Below are positions 53,120 to 63,840 of a DNA stretch of 64,000 bases, piece after piece (within the stretch, counting starts at the first letter, position 1; the number at the start of each line of letters is the position of its first letter). The DNA is from Marinobacter profundi (lineage in GTDB: Bacteria; Pseudomonadota; Gammaproteobacteria; Pseudomonadales; Oleiphilaceae), in the NCBI RefSeq assembly GCF_002744715.1, contig NZ_KZ319368.1, forward strand, positions 186,001 to 250,000, given 5' to 3'. Position numbers and translations under genes: made by a program. The notes under the pieces are model-generated. The model worked only from the letters and a program-made list of their open reading frames with translations. It did no database searches and was not told the origin of the DNA.

Positions 53120-53746
53120 GTGTCCGTCAGAGCCGAACAGAAACTCAGAACCCGCCGCGCGCTGATGGATGCCGCCCTCGCCCAGTTAAGTGCAGATCGC
53201 GGATTCGGGAGCCTGAGCCTGCGGGAAGTGGCACGGGAAGCCGGTATAGCACCCACTTCATTCTACCGGCATTTTGCGGAACTGGACGAGCTCGGACTGG
53301 CACTGGTGGACGAAGGCGGGGTCGCCTTGCGGCAACTGATGCGCCAGGCCCGCAAACGAATTGCCCGTGACGGCAGTGCAATCAGTACGTCGATCGAAAC
53401 CTTTATGGAGTACCTGGGCAACAACGCCAACCTGTTCCGACTGATGCTGCGGGAACGCACCGGCGTGTCCAAACCTTTTCGCACCGCGGTGCAGGCCGAA
53501 ATTGACCACTTTGTCACCGAACTTGCCGACGACCTCCGGCGGTTTGCCGAAGAAGAAGGCAAACCTCTCTCGGATGCCCGCCTGGTGGCGGAAGCGATGG
53601 TCACCCTGGTATTCAACCAGGGCGCCGAAGCCCTGGACGCCACTGCCAAAGAGCGGGATCTGCTGAAGGCCAAACTGAAAACCGAGCTGCGGATGATTCT
53701 GGTTGGTTCCCAGGCACTGGCCCGGCAAAGCGGGAAAAGAGATTGA
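53120..53746 (+). CDS. fabR: TetR-family fatty-acid biosynthesis repressor FabR
   Basis: A 208-aa repressor that in E. coli controls unsaturated fatty-acid genes fabA and fabB. I chose the GTG at 53120 because GGAG lies seven bases upstream; the frame stays open to 53087. The helix-turn-helix is [40 protein letters not shown] split over residues ~25-65. The SFYRHF and [11 protein letters not shown] segments and the LMLRERTG region are close to FabR. The remainder is the ligand domain. It stands alone; a terminator lies at 53881. Confidence 0.85.
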   Translation: MSVRAEQKLRTRRALMDAALAQLSADRGFGSLSLREVAREAGIAPTSFYRHFAELDELGLALVDEGGVALRQLMRQARKRIARDGSAISTSIETFMEYLGNNANLFRLMLRERTGVSKPFRTAVQAEIDHFVTELADDLRRFAEEEGKPLSDARLVAEAMVTLVFNQGAEALDATAKERDLLKAKLKTELRMILVGSQALARQSGKRD

Positions 53747-53880
53747 AGGCGTACCGGGTACCTTCCTGCCCTCCCGGAAATCGGAAGTATTTATGGAACC
53801 TTCCGGCGACCGGCAACGTCAGTCAAGTGGGATAGAGCCTATCCTCCATTGTTGAGTCGTTGCCTTCACAGGTAACTTGA

Positions 53881-53907
53881 GCCCGCCGGACAGGCGGGCT
53901 TTTTTTG
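53881..53907 (+). terminator. Strong terminator after fabR
   Basis: The 7-bp GC stem GCCCGCC (53881-53887) pairs with GGCGGGC (53893-53899) around a 5-base loop, followed directly by eight T to 53907. It lies 135 bp past the fabR stop. The 134 bp between carry no ORF that I can support. Confidence 0.9.
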
Positions 53908-53918
53908 TGGCAAGACGT

Positions 53919-54443
53919 TCAGCACCCGGCCACGACCCGCTGGATGCGACCACCCTGGCGATAGCCGACCGGTAACAGGGCATGGCGCCCGGCATCGGCA
54001 CCGTCATCGCCAGACCAGTCCGACAACAACCGCTCGACCGCCCGGGCCCGGGCCCGGATGGATCCGGCAAACACTGACGTGCGGTAATCGAACTGCACCC
54101 CCACCCGAAGCCCGCCTGCGACGGGCATGGCATAACGGACCGTTGCCGGCACCCGGTCAACCATCGGTTGCACATGTTCGTCACGCAGGTCGTTTTCGAG
54201 GAAGAATGACACCCGGACGGGCTCCCCCGGTTGCACAACCCCCGCCTCGAGAATCAGCGCAGCCCCTTCGCGATCAAAATCCAGTACCGCAGATTGGGCA
54301 ATCAGCACTGAGGGATTGCTGCCCTGATACACCCGTGCCCCCAGAATTCCGAGAGCAAACTGACGGTAGGTCACCGTATCTTCTTCCTGCCTGGCGGCCG
54401 AAACCTGCTGGGGTACTGCCAAGCTGTCAAACTTCATCCACAT
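53919..54443 (-). CDS. PilZ-like beta-barrel domain protein of unknown function
   Basis: A 174-aa cytosolic protein from the ATG at 54443 (AGAGAGG upstream; a second ATG lies two codons on). From residue ~30 it looks like a PilZ-type barrel: RQFALGILGARVYQ, VLDFDREGAALILE and the MPVAGGLRVGVQFDY end. The Arg-rich c-di-GMP motif (RxxxR) is not evident and the (D/N)xSxxG motif reads DFDREG, so binding of c-di-GMP is doubtful. The C-terminal ~30 residues are Gly/Arg-rich. It is the last gene before the terminator, tail to tail with fabR. Confidence 0.6.
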   Translation of the reverse strand: MWMKFDSLAVPQQVSAARQEEDTVTYRQFALGILGARVYQGSNPSVLIAQSAVLDFDREGAALILEAGVVQPGEPVRVSFFLENDLRDEHVQPMVDRVPATVRYAMPVAGGLRVGVQFDYRTSVFAGSIRARARAVERLLSDWSGDDGADAGRHALLPVGYRQGGRIQRVVAGC

Positions 54444-54588
54444 CCCCGACCTCTCTTTATTATTGGTTGAATACAGGCACGGGCGTACCCGTCTGCAGAA
54501 CACGCCCAATAGAGAAACGTCGAGGGATTTCAGAAGGTTCCGGTTTTTTCTTAAACCGGTTTGTGTTGGCCCGAAATGCCGGGCTGCC

Positions 54589-55017
54589 TCAGCAGCCCTT
54601 TACCCGGTCAAGGAGCGGCCCAAGCCGCTGGATGATCGCCTGCAGCCCGGAATCCGTATAGGGGACAGGCTGCTGGCGACCCCAGACCGGTGCCGGCCAC
54701 GCCGGATCCCCCTCAAAACGAACGATGTGGTGCAGGTGCAACTGGGGCACCATATTGCCCAGGGCCGCCACATTGAGCTTGTCGCCCTCGAACAGCGCCA
54801 TCATGCCCTGCCCCAGGCAGCTGGATTCCCGCAGTAACTGCTGCTGGTCGGCGACGGTCAGGTCATAGATCTCGCGAACAGCCATGCGCCGCGGAACCAG
54901 GATAATCCATGGCCAGCTCTGGTCATTCATCAGTCGGATGTCACACAGGGCGGACTGCCCCAGATCGAGCGTGTCCGCCTGCAGACGTTCGTGTAGCCGG
55001 TACCCGCTGTCTGTCAT
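54589..55017 (-). CDS. HIT-family protein
   Basis: A histidine-triad-type protein of 142 aa from the ATG at 55017. Members hydrolyse or transfer nucleoside phosphates. The core is QSWPWIILVPRRMAVREIYDL, LNVAALGNMVPQLHLHHIVR and the PAWPAPVWG segment; HLHHIV is a variant of the HxHxH triad. It starts 4 bp after the ugd stop on the same strand, so it may be co-transcribed with ugd. The substrate is unknown. Confidence 0.88.
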   Translation of the reverse strand: MTDSGYRLHERLQADTLDLGQSALCDIRLMNDQSWPWIILVPRRMAVREIYDLTVADQQQLLRESSCLGQGMMALFEGDKLNVAALGNMVPQLHLHHIVRFEGDPAWPAPVWGRQQPVPYTDSGLQAIIQRLGPLLDRVKGC

Positions 55018-55021
55018 TGCA

Positions 55022-56365
55022 TCACACCGAGTGAAACTGGTTACGGCCGCGACCAATGGCGTAATAGATCAGGCCATGACGCTCGAGAATATCCGGGTCG
55101 TACAGGTTACGGCCATCGAATACCACCGGCTCCCGCAGCGCCGCACTCACTACATCAAAGTCCGGTGAACGGAATTCCTTCCACTCGGTACAGATCGCCA
55201 GCACATCCGCATTCTTCAGTGCCTGCTCCTTGGTACCGCACAAGGTCAGACCAGGCTGGTCCCCGTAGATGCGCTGGGTCTCCTCCATCGCTTCCGGGTC
55301 GAAGGCCTGGACGGTCGCGCCCGCCTTCCAAAGGTCTTCCATCAGGTTACGGGACGAGGCCTCACGCATGTCATCGGTATTCGGCTTGAACGCCAACCCC
55401 CACAGCGCGACCACTTTGCCGTCAAGATTACCGCCGAAATAATGGCTGATCTTGTCAAACAGGACGTGCTTCTGGGCATGGTTGACCGCCTCCACCGCAT
55501 TGAGCAGGCGGGCCTCGTAGTCACAGTCCCGCGCGGTACGGGCCAGCGCCTGGACATCTTTCGGGAAACACGACCCGCCGTAACCGCAACCGGGATAGAT
55601 AAAGTGATAGCCAATGCGCGGATCCGAACCGATCCCGCGGCGGACGGCTTCGATATCCGCACCCAGCCGCTCGGCCAGGTTCGCCACTTCGTTCATGAAA
55701 CTGATCTTGGTCGCCAGCATGGCATTGGCGGCGTACTTGGTCAGCTCCGCGGAGCGGATGTCCATGAAGATCATCCGGTCGTGATTGCGGTTGAACGGAT
55801 AGTAAACTTCCCGCAGCAGATCTGCCGCCCGCTCGCTGTCGGTACCCACTACAATCCGGTCCGGCTTCATGAAGTCGTTGATCGCCGCGCCTTCCTTGAG
55901 GAACTCGGGGTTGGACACTACGTCGAACTCCAGCTCGAGGCCACGGTGATCCAGCTCTGCGCGCACGGCGGACCGGACCCGGTCACCGGTTCCGACCGGA
56001 ACTGTGGACTTGTCCACCACCACCTTGTAGTCCGTCATGTAGGTGCCGATGGAGCGGGCCACCGCAGTGACATACTGCAGGTCGGCAGAACCATCTTCAT
56101 CCGGCGGCGTACCGACGGCAATGAACTGCAGCGTGCCATGCTCGACCGCCTTGCGGGGGTCTGTGGTAAAGGCCAGGCGACCCGCCTCCACCGTGTGCCG
56201 GACAATGGCGTCCAGGCCTGGCTCGTAGATCGGGATCTGGCCGTTTTCCAGCTTGTCGATCTTGGCCTGGTCCACATCCATGCAGAGGACCTGGTGACCG
56301 ACGTCTGCGAGGCAGGCACCGGTGACCAGCCCGACGTATCCCGTTCCGAAAATGGTGATTTTCAT
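55022..56365 (-). CDS. ugd: UDP-glucose 6-dehydrogenase Ugd
   Basis: Oxidises UDP-glucose to UDP-glucuronate with two NAD. It has 447 aa. Motifs are [17 protein letters not shown] (NAD site), [15 protein letters not shown], the [13 protein letters not shown] [12 protein letters not shown] and the catalytic Cys in [14 protein letters not shown]; the [15 protein letters not shown] segment opens the UDP-binding domain. It lies between galE (65 bp upstream) and the HIT gene. Its product would feed the epimerase at 33186. Confidence 0.96.
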   Translation of the reverse strand: MKITIFGTGYVGLVTGACLADVGHQVLCMDVDQAKIDKLENGQIPIYEPGLDAIVRHTVEAGRLAFTTDPRKAVEHGTLQFIAVGTPPDEDGSADLQYVTAVARSIGTYMTDYKVVVDKSTVPVGTGDRVRSAVRAELDHRGLELEFDVVSNPEFLKEGAAINDFMKPDRIVVGTDSERAADLLREVYYPFNRNHDRMIFMDIRSAELTKYAANAMLATKISFMNEVANLAERLGADIEAVRRGIGSDPRIGYHFIYPGCGYGGSCFPKDVQALARTARDCDYEARLLNAVEAVNHAQKHVLFDKISHYFGGNLDGKVVALWGLAFKPNTDDMREASSRNLMEDLWKAGATVQAFDPEAMEETQRIYGDQPGLTLCGTKEQALKNADVLAICTEWKEFRSPDFDVVSAALREPVVFDGRNLYDPDILERHGLIYYAIGRGRNQFHSV

Positions 56366-56430
56366 GGTTCAGCTTCCGCTTCCGTAGTTCAAAAGACTGT
56401 CGAATATCCGTTCGTTGCAGACCCGCAAGG

Positions 56431-58103
<1,673 letters not shown>

Positions 58104-61100
58104 TCAAGACTTAGTCTGAGACTCAATAGGTAACCTAGGACGCAAATCAAGAAGGTGTACATGTATATAGGCTCCGCCTCCCAAAGCCTGTTGCACTCTG
58201 TCAGCCTCTGCAGTCAGCAGCGACAATAACTCATCCGCTTTGATCATGCGCTTTTCATCTGGATGTTTCCATTGACGGTCTTTTGCAAGAGTCACCAACA
58301 AAGCTCCAGCTTTACTGTATTCTGCTGCCATGTATTTCCTAACAAGCTGATTTTCTATTGTATCTCGCAAGTCTGTCGCTGTGCGCCCATCACCAAGTTT
58401 TAGTTCAATCACAGCTTCATGCTTAGAAATAACAGAGCGCAAACGTATATCAGTTTCCTTTTCGTCAGCTGTAACAGCCTCTTGGTCCATAGTGTAGATC
58501 GAGTTCGCGGCATAGCTCAGCTCGCGCGAAATTTCTCGACGCATCACCCTCTCGTCTGATATCCCTGCCCAAGCCTCTCGCGGTGACGCGTCACGGAGAA
58601 GAAGGTCGTTTAGGTCAGATAGCCTATCCTTCAAAATCGCAAACATAGCTTCATTCGTTGAGGCAGGCGCTTCCCCGCTTCGATCAAGTGCTACCGCTTG
58701 AGCCTCATCAAATACCTCAGCATCAATCTCTTGCGCCCAACTCTCTTCTGCCACAGCCAAAATGCGATCCTTGAAATGAGCGCACAAAGGATCTGCGGCC
58801 ATCTCGAGCTTGGCAGCCAAGCCCTCCTCGCCTTTCGCGTTGAGTAATGCCGTTACAATGCTATTGCGTGCCTGTTCCGCGTTGTCTCGAGTGTCCGGTG
58901 AATAGGACCCTTCGTGGTGCGCATCGTCTTGTATTCGAACGTGGCGATAGGCCAAACGAAGAAGCCTCAGCAGTAGTTTCGGCGTGAATCGTTCGTCACC
59001 CAAACCAATTCCGTCTTGGCGATCACCAAAGAGGCTGGCCAGCCATGTCACAGCGTCTGATCGCTCAGATGGTTCAACTATCTCAATCTGATCCGCCAGC
59101 TTTTCGACACTCGTCTGCGGATCAATTCGCATTAAGGTCGACAACCAAACGAGGCGCAGCGAAAGCGGCAATTGTTGTTCCAATCTTTGTAGTGCCCGTT
59201 CTTGAAGTCTCTTAATTTCCGCAGCATCGCCATGCTTCAAGATAACCCGTGTGACTTGCCGAACCCTTTCGGTCATTCCGGTCGTGTTATCGGCGCCATT
59301 AATCCAGTCCCCACCGTCATCTAGCCAGGATTCCAGTCGTGGTAAAAATAAACTGGCTACCCTCTCAGGCGCATAATCAATTCCTTGAAGTAGGCTCGAA
59401 TGTCCACGCTCACCTGACGGCCGGTTCAGCTCCCACGACAATTCATTTCCAAGCGTCCGGTCCACAGCGTTTGGGTGCGTGTCTACGAGACCTTCTATCC
59501 ACTGAGGCAGGCCGTTCAGTTCAATCAGAGCGTACCGCGCGGCTAGCTCGGCTTCGGCATCGCCGAGTTTAGCTGCCCAGTCGGGGGCCTCCGCTTCGGC
59601 GTAGATCGCGGCCAGACCAAGTTGCCAACGTACAAGAAATGTATTGCGCTCGCCTTCGGGCCTTTCGCTGGGAAAAGTTGGGTGGTCATCACGCCAGATC
59701 TTCATCAGCACCCGGCGAAGCTTGTCGGCCGTTTCTTGATTGAATTGCTCTTCAATGAATCGCCGGTTCCAGCCTGACGATCGACTGTCTTCACCATCAT
59801 GACTCATGGCGCGCCACAAGTTCCAAGCAGTGTTCCAGCTTTGCTCCGTCGAAAATGCGTTTTCAGGCTGATTGGCAACTTCTCGCCAGAACTGAACCCA
59901 GCTCGCGCGGTTCTTGGCCTTTCGCCGCTCTTCTTGCTTCTTTCGTTCAGCCTGCTTCTTTTCCCAACGACGATGCTCTTTGTCGTGCTTCGATGGTTTC
60001 AGCGAGTCGTCAAGTCTTTGCACGAATGAAGGTTCATCCAATATGAGAGGCCTAAGTCCTTCAACGTGTTTTTTCCATGTATCACGATCCGGCGACAGAC
60101 GGATGGCTGCCTCCAAGAGCATTGCGCGTTCACCCGCATCCCGGGTCGTGTCACCAAGCGCTTCGCTCACCCAAGTCAGATCCCGGTCCGGTCTTAGCTG
60201 AACTGGTCCATCGTGAATAGTGATCTCTGCGAGCCGTCTCCAAGGATCTTTGATTTCATGGAGCGACTGCAGCAAAGCGTCCTCAACCCAGAAAAGACGC
60301 TCATTGTCCACTGCTTTCAGATTGACCAGCCGTTCGCGAAGTGATTTGATCGGCTCATCGTCGCAATGGTCTCGGTGGTGTAATCGCAATGCGATTACAC
60401 CACCATGCAGCCACTGGTCGTCTAGGCTTATATCGAGGCCGCGTTCACATGTTGCAGCGAGTGCTCCACTGAGATGTGGCCGATCACTCATAATATGCGG
60501 CCACTCTTTTCGCCATTTAAGCCCCTCTGATACTAGCGCGAGGAGACCATCACGAAGTTCCTCAAGGACAGGGAGATCAAGAGACGCTCCTGCTATCAGG
60601 CGTGGTAGTTGCCAACTAAGATCGCCTACATTGCGCTTCTCTCGCTTTATCCATCTAAGGGTCCGACAAAGCTGCTCAACCGACATGTATTTTGGGAAAA
60701 GGGGTAGTATGGCACCGCGTACTACTCTATCAGGCCAGAGATCATCAGCATCAGCTATCCTGGCAGAAACTATCCCTAATCTCTCATCACCAAGGGCTAC
60801 TAAAGCGTCAATAGCCATTATGCGCTCGACCGCAGTTGCAGCAATGTCCTGAGTGATATCGAATACGATGTCTGCACAAGCTTCTATGCGACCCGCCTCT
60901 ATAAGGCTGATGAGGACTTCTCGTACATCCGGATTCTCTACTCCACTGCGCCAAATCCTGTCGATTTCTTCTGCCAACTCGCTCGATGCAAATCGGTGGA
61001 CCTGAATGTGAGGCACCTGAAGGCCTCTCCACCCACCAGGGCCGTAGCGCTTAGCGTAGGCGCGAAGAGCTTGATTTCGCTGCGTCTGCGTTAGCGACTC

Positions 61101-62423
61101 TGGGTCGCCTTCATCCAGAAGCACAGCAGGCTCATTGTCTCGCAAGAGTTCAAAAATCCCGTCTTCTTGCAAGGCTAGCCACCCCGCCACTGGTCGCTTG
61201 GACGGGCGAACGATTGTGTTACCTTTTGTCTCCGCGAAGAGAAGACGTTTGAGGGCTCGAAACGGCATGCCTTGTCTTCGAAAAGCTATTAGCCGCTCCG
61301 CAGCAAGGTACTCGGCAACAGAGCGATGATGGAAGCGCACTCGGCCATAAGAAGCGAAGCCAAATAACGGACGCTCCAGCAGTGCTTTTCGTTCGTTCGG
61401 CTGCCAATCGGATAGGATGATCGCGGGATCAAGAGCTGCCTCCTCGTCAACAGCGTCGGACGCTGCACTATGACGAATGGTTATACGACGTGTCATCTGA
61501 ACTGCAAGCGCGAGTCGGCTAGCTCCTTCGATCGCCTTGTCGACAGATAATTCCGCCGGTTCAGGTCTATCTTCGCGAGGAAGCAACTTCACGCGAACAT
61601 TCGTGGCAACCTGATCGCGATGTGTTCGGATGCGTTTATGCTCACGCCAGTCCGCGCATAACTCAATGAGGTCCTGAGGCCTACGTGCAAACTCTAGGGC
61701 ATTGCGACGTCGTAAGTCTTCAAAAAGAAGATCAGGATCGCTCACTCCCTGGTGTCGACAAAAATCGACGATCTGTTCGTCCGACAACGGCATTAAAGCT
61801 ACAGACCGCCAATCGGGCGATTGATTTTTGCTTCTGTTGTCGTGTTGCTCCCGATGCTCACGCATTGCGATTTTCGCAAATGCTTCTTCATCGGAGTCCG
61901 AAGACGGCGCCATAGGAACAGGCAGTACGTTTCGGACCAGCTGTTCGTCGAAGGGGATCGGCCGTGTCGTGATGACGACGCGCGCCCGATGAAGCTGACC
62001 GCCGATACACTTTTTCAGTCGTTTGAGCGCGCGCTCAAACGACCCCATCGTCAATTTTAGCTCGTCAATCGAGTCCAGAAAAAAAGTCGCCACCTCAGAC
62101 TGTGAGGCAAGCCACCCATCCAGCCGGGCTTCTTCATCTGCATCTAACAGACTGCGAAGGTCTTCTGTTGCCAACGCGGCCAATTCAACGAAGAATGCAG
62201 GTTCTCCCGAGACCCAAAGGCGCTCCGACTGTTTACGGCATTCGTAGGTTTTTCCTGCCCCTGCCTCGGAAATTATCAGTACACGTTTTGAATGTAGTAA
62301 ATCATCCCATGTATATCCTCGCGACCAGCCCAGGCTGACCAAGAAAGACTGTTGGTCGGCATCATTAACCTTCCCATCAGGGATATCTTTAAAGGTCCGC
62401 TCTATTATTGTCACTAATGCCAC
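58104..62423 (-). CDS. STAND/NACHT-like NTPase with predicted C-terminal PD-(D/E)XK nuclease domain
   Basis: A 1439-aa cytosolic protein, probably a defence sensor-effector. The NTPase is near the N-terminus: Walker A SEAGAGKT (residues 52-59), Walker B FFLDSIDEL (114-122), sensor ITTRP (151-155), then a winged-helix region ending in FHHRSVAEYLAAERL (~364-378), the FxHxxxxEYLAA-type motif of bacterial NACHT proteins. Residues ~400-1290 look helical and repeat-like, with a charged stretch near 840. The C-terminal ~115 residues fit a PD-(D/E)XK nuclease: Asp1325, IELK with Glu1340 and Lys1342, then ENQLVRKYM (Gln1359) and GALLVTLAK. No effector domain precedes the NTPase. The start is a GTG at 62423; a GTG at 62414 has a better AGGTGG site. 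Nuclease activity is inference. Confidence 0.75.
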   Translation of the reverse strand: MALVTIIERTFKDIPDGKVNDADQQSFLVSLGWSRGYTWDDLLHSKRVLIISEAGAGKTYECRKQSERLWVSGEPAFFVELAALATEDLRSLLDADEEARLDGWLASQSEVATFFLDSIDELKLTMGSFERALKRLKKCIGGQLHRARVVITTRPIPFDEQLVRNVLPVPMAPSSDSDEEAFAKIAMREHREQHDNRSKNQSPDWRSVALMPLSDEQIVDFCRHQGVSDPDLLFEDLRRRNALEFARRPQDLIELCADWREHKRIRTHRDQVATNVRVKLLPREDRPEPAELSVDKAIEGASRLALAVQMTRRITIRHSAASDAVDEEAALDPAIILSDWQPNERKALLERPLFGFASYGRVRFHHRSVAEYLAAERLIAFRRQGMPFRALKRLLFAETKGNTIVRPSKRPVAGWLALQEDGIFELLRDNEPAVLLDEGDPESLTQTQRNQALRAYAKRYGPGGWRGLQVPHIQVHRFASSELAEEIDRIWRSGVENPDVREVLISLIEAGRIEACADIVFDITQDIAATAVERIMAIDALVALGDERLGIVSARIADADDLWPDRVVRGAILPLFPKYMSVEQLCRTLRWIKREKRNVGDLSWQLPRLIAGASLDLPVLEELRDGLLALVSEGLKWRKEWPHIMSDRPHLSGALAATCERGLDISLDDQWLHGGVIALRLHHRDHCDDEPIKSLRERLVNLKAVDNERLFWVEDALLQSLHEIKDPWRRLAEITIHDGPVQLRPDRDLTWVSEALGDTTRDAGERAMLLEAAIRLSPDRDTWKKHVEGLRPLILDEPSFVQRLDDSLKPSKHDKEHRRWEKKQAERKKQEERRKAKNRASWVQFWREVANQPENAFSTEQSWNTAWNLWRAMSHDGEDSRSSGWNRRFIEEQFNQETADKLRRVLMKIWRDDHPTFPSERPEGERNTFLVRWQLGLAAIYAEAEAPDWAAKLGDAEAELAARYALIELNGLPQWIEGLVDTHPNAVDRTLGNELSWELNRPSGERGHSSLLQGIDYAPERVASLFLPRLESWLDDGGDWINGADNTTGMTERVRQVTRVILKHGDAAEIKRLQERALQRLEQQLPLSLRLVWLSTLMRIDPQTSVEKLADQIEIVEPSERSDAVTWLASLFGDRQDGIGLGDERFTPKLLLRLLRLAYRHVRIQDDAHHEGSYSPDTRDNAEQARNSIVTALLNAKGEEGLAAKLEMAADPLCAHFKDRILAVAEESWAQEIDAEVFDEAQAVALDRSGEAPASTNEAMFAILKDRLSDLNDLLLRDASPREAWAGISDERVMRREISRELSYAANSIYTMDQEAVTADEKETDIRLRSVISKHEAVIELKLGDGRTATDLRDTIENQLVRKYMAAEYSKAGALLVTLAKDRQWKHPDEKRMIKADELLSLLTAEADRVQQALGGGAYIHVHLLDLRPRLPIESQTKS

Positions 62424-62531
62424 CTATAAAATTTTTACCAATTAGGCCCGAATCTAGTGGTGCGCTTCGTTACAGCCTCAACATATTTAAATACAGCACC
62501 ATGAGACTCATTAGCGAAACTGGACTCCCCT

Positions 62532-63101
62532 TCAATGCTGAGGCACAACGACTCCAACATACTTATAAATCGTTGTGCGAGAGACTCCATAACGACGAGC
62601 TACGTCTGCAACACGCATGTCAGGGTTGCTTAGAAGTTCTTCAATCTCCCGAACTTGCTGATCATCAAGCTTAGGCTTCCGCCCTCCCGCCCGGCCCCTA
62701 GCACGTGCTGCAGCAAGACCAGGCTGCGTTTGTTTGCGAATCAAGCTACGTCGAAATTCAGCTAGTGCAGCAAATACATGAATAACTACTTTTCCTGCTG
62801 CACCGGTAGTTTCGATCTGCTCGGTAATGCTCTCAAACCCCACCCCTAGCTGCTCTAGACTTTCCACTGTCATTACTAAGTCGGACAAACTTCGCCCTAG
62901 ATCATCCAACCGCCAAACTACTAGGGAATCCCCCGCACGCAACTCCCTAAGGCACTGTTCAAGCTTTGGGCGCTCCCTACTATTACCGCTGAAAGCTTCT
63001 TCATAGATCGCGCGACACCCTGCCTTCTTGAGTGTCTCACGCTGGAGGTCTAGGTGCTGGTTATCCGGCGATACTCGGATGTATCCTATGCGTTGATTCA
63101 T
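62532..63101 (-). CDS. Serine recombinase of the resolvase/invertase family
   Basis: A site-specific recombinase of 189 aa from the ATG at 63101. The catalytic N-terminal domain has IGYIRVSPDNQHLDLQ (Ser11), the YEEAFSGNSRERPKLEQCL segment, DSLVVWRLDDLGRSLSDLV (the conserved arginines) and GKVVIHVFAALAEFRRSLIR, where the usual AEFER Glu is replaced by Arg. The C-terminal helix-turn-helix reads NPDMRVADVARRYGVSRTTIYKYV. This is the small-recombinase layout of Tn3 resolvases and DNA invertases. It may resolve or maintain the mobile element it sits in. Its recombination site was not found. Confidence 0.92.
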   Translation of the reverse strand: MNQRIGYIRVSPDNQHLDLQRETLKKAGCRAIYEEAFSGNSRERPKLEQCLRELRAGDSLVVWRLDDLGRSLSDLVMTVESLEQLGVGFESITEQIETTGAAGKVVIHVFAALAEFRRSLIRKQTQPGLAAARARGRAGGRKPKLDDQQVREIEELLSNPDMRVADVARRYGVSRTTIYKYVGVVVPQH

Positions 63102-63251
63102 TGACACAACCAGAACATTGAAAAGTTAACGGAAATATTAACAGCCTTCGCTAGCTCAGGCGAGCGGAAGTTGAGAGCATCGCTGAGTAACCTGCTCCTA
63201 ATTCATAGGCGCAATGATTGATACATCAAGAGACGGATAGGGGAGCGAAGA

Positions 63252-63449
63252 ATGAGCAAGAAGAGCCCAGAAGAATCAGGTAATTACACCAAGAAAGCTT
63301 TGCCACTCGAAGCTGACGCCGCCAGCCGGGGCGTTCAGAGACTGACAGACCAGGAGAAATTGGAACTTCGGCGGGATATGATGGAGTCTTCAGCTTGGGC
63401 AAAGGAAGAACTGGCCCGCCGACGTAAAAAGCAAGGGGAGCGATCATAG
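63252..63449 (+). CDS. Small charged protein of unknown function
   Basis: A 65-aa ORF with a good ribosome binding site (GGGGAGCGAAGA before the ATG). It is hydrophilic, with about a third of residues charged (KLELRRDMMESSAWAKEELARRRKKQ), and probably forms one or two helices. I recognise no family. It is divergent from the recombinase (150-bp gap) and tail to tail with the TraJ-like gene 5 bp away. The setting suggests a small protein of a conjugative or mobilisable element; that is inference. Confidence 0.65.
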   Translation: MSKKSPEESGNYTKKALPLEADAASRGVQRLTDQEKLELRRDMMESSAWAKEELARRRKKQGERS

Positions 63450-63454
63450 CCTTG

Positions 63455-63778
63455 TCATGGCTCAGACCTCGGCATAACAATCTTGGTCATGATCTTACCC
63501 ATTTCCTCCTGCGTCACCTCGATCTTACTGAGAACAGCGAGGATTGTTGACTGGCCGAACAGGGCAGTTCGCACGTCATCGGTCAGCCATAGCTTCAATA
63601 GGCCACCCAAACGGCCAAGATCGCCGTTGATTCGGGCCAACTCCGGGACCTGCTCACAATCGACCACACCCTTGATCTTGTAGCCCTGTCCAACCTCACG
63701 CAGATAACGCGCAGCGCTCATGCCTGCTCGCTTTGCTTGCACCTTGATATGTTCCTTTTCCTCGGGTAAGCAGTACAC
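63455..63778 (-). CDS. TraJ/MobC-like conjugal transfer (relaxosome) protein, N-terminus uncertain
   Basis: A DNA-binding accessory protein of a relaxosome, which would help a relaxase act at oriT. It has 107 aa from a GTG at 63778. The conserved core is CLPEEKEHIKVQAKRAGMSAARYL, VGQGYKIKGVVD and the highly typical INGDLGRLGGLLKLWLTDD. The GTG has no ribosome binding site at the right distance. In-frame codons upstream (SSIPIK) look like family sequence but hit a stop before any start. An ATG with the right start codons lies one frame off at 63812, so the gene may be frameshifted near its beginning. Confidence 0.75.
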   Translation of the reverse strand: MYCLPEEKEHIKVQAKRAGMSAARYLREVGQGYKIKGVVDCEQVPELARINGDLGRLGGLLKLWLTDDVRTALFGQSTILAVLSKIEVTQEEMGKIMTKIVMPRSEP

Positions 63779-63840
63779 CTTGATAGGTATACTGCTCCTC
63801 CTCGTTATTCATTTTGCCTTATCGTCCATCGTCTTTTGCC

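Noticed and set aside
54661..54670. A GGGGACAGGC match to the REP-like unit
   Set aside because: It lies inside the HIT-family coding region, has no palindromic partner and is likely chance.
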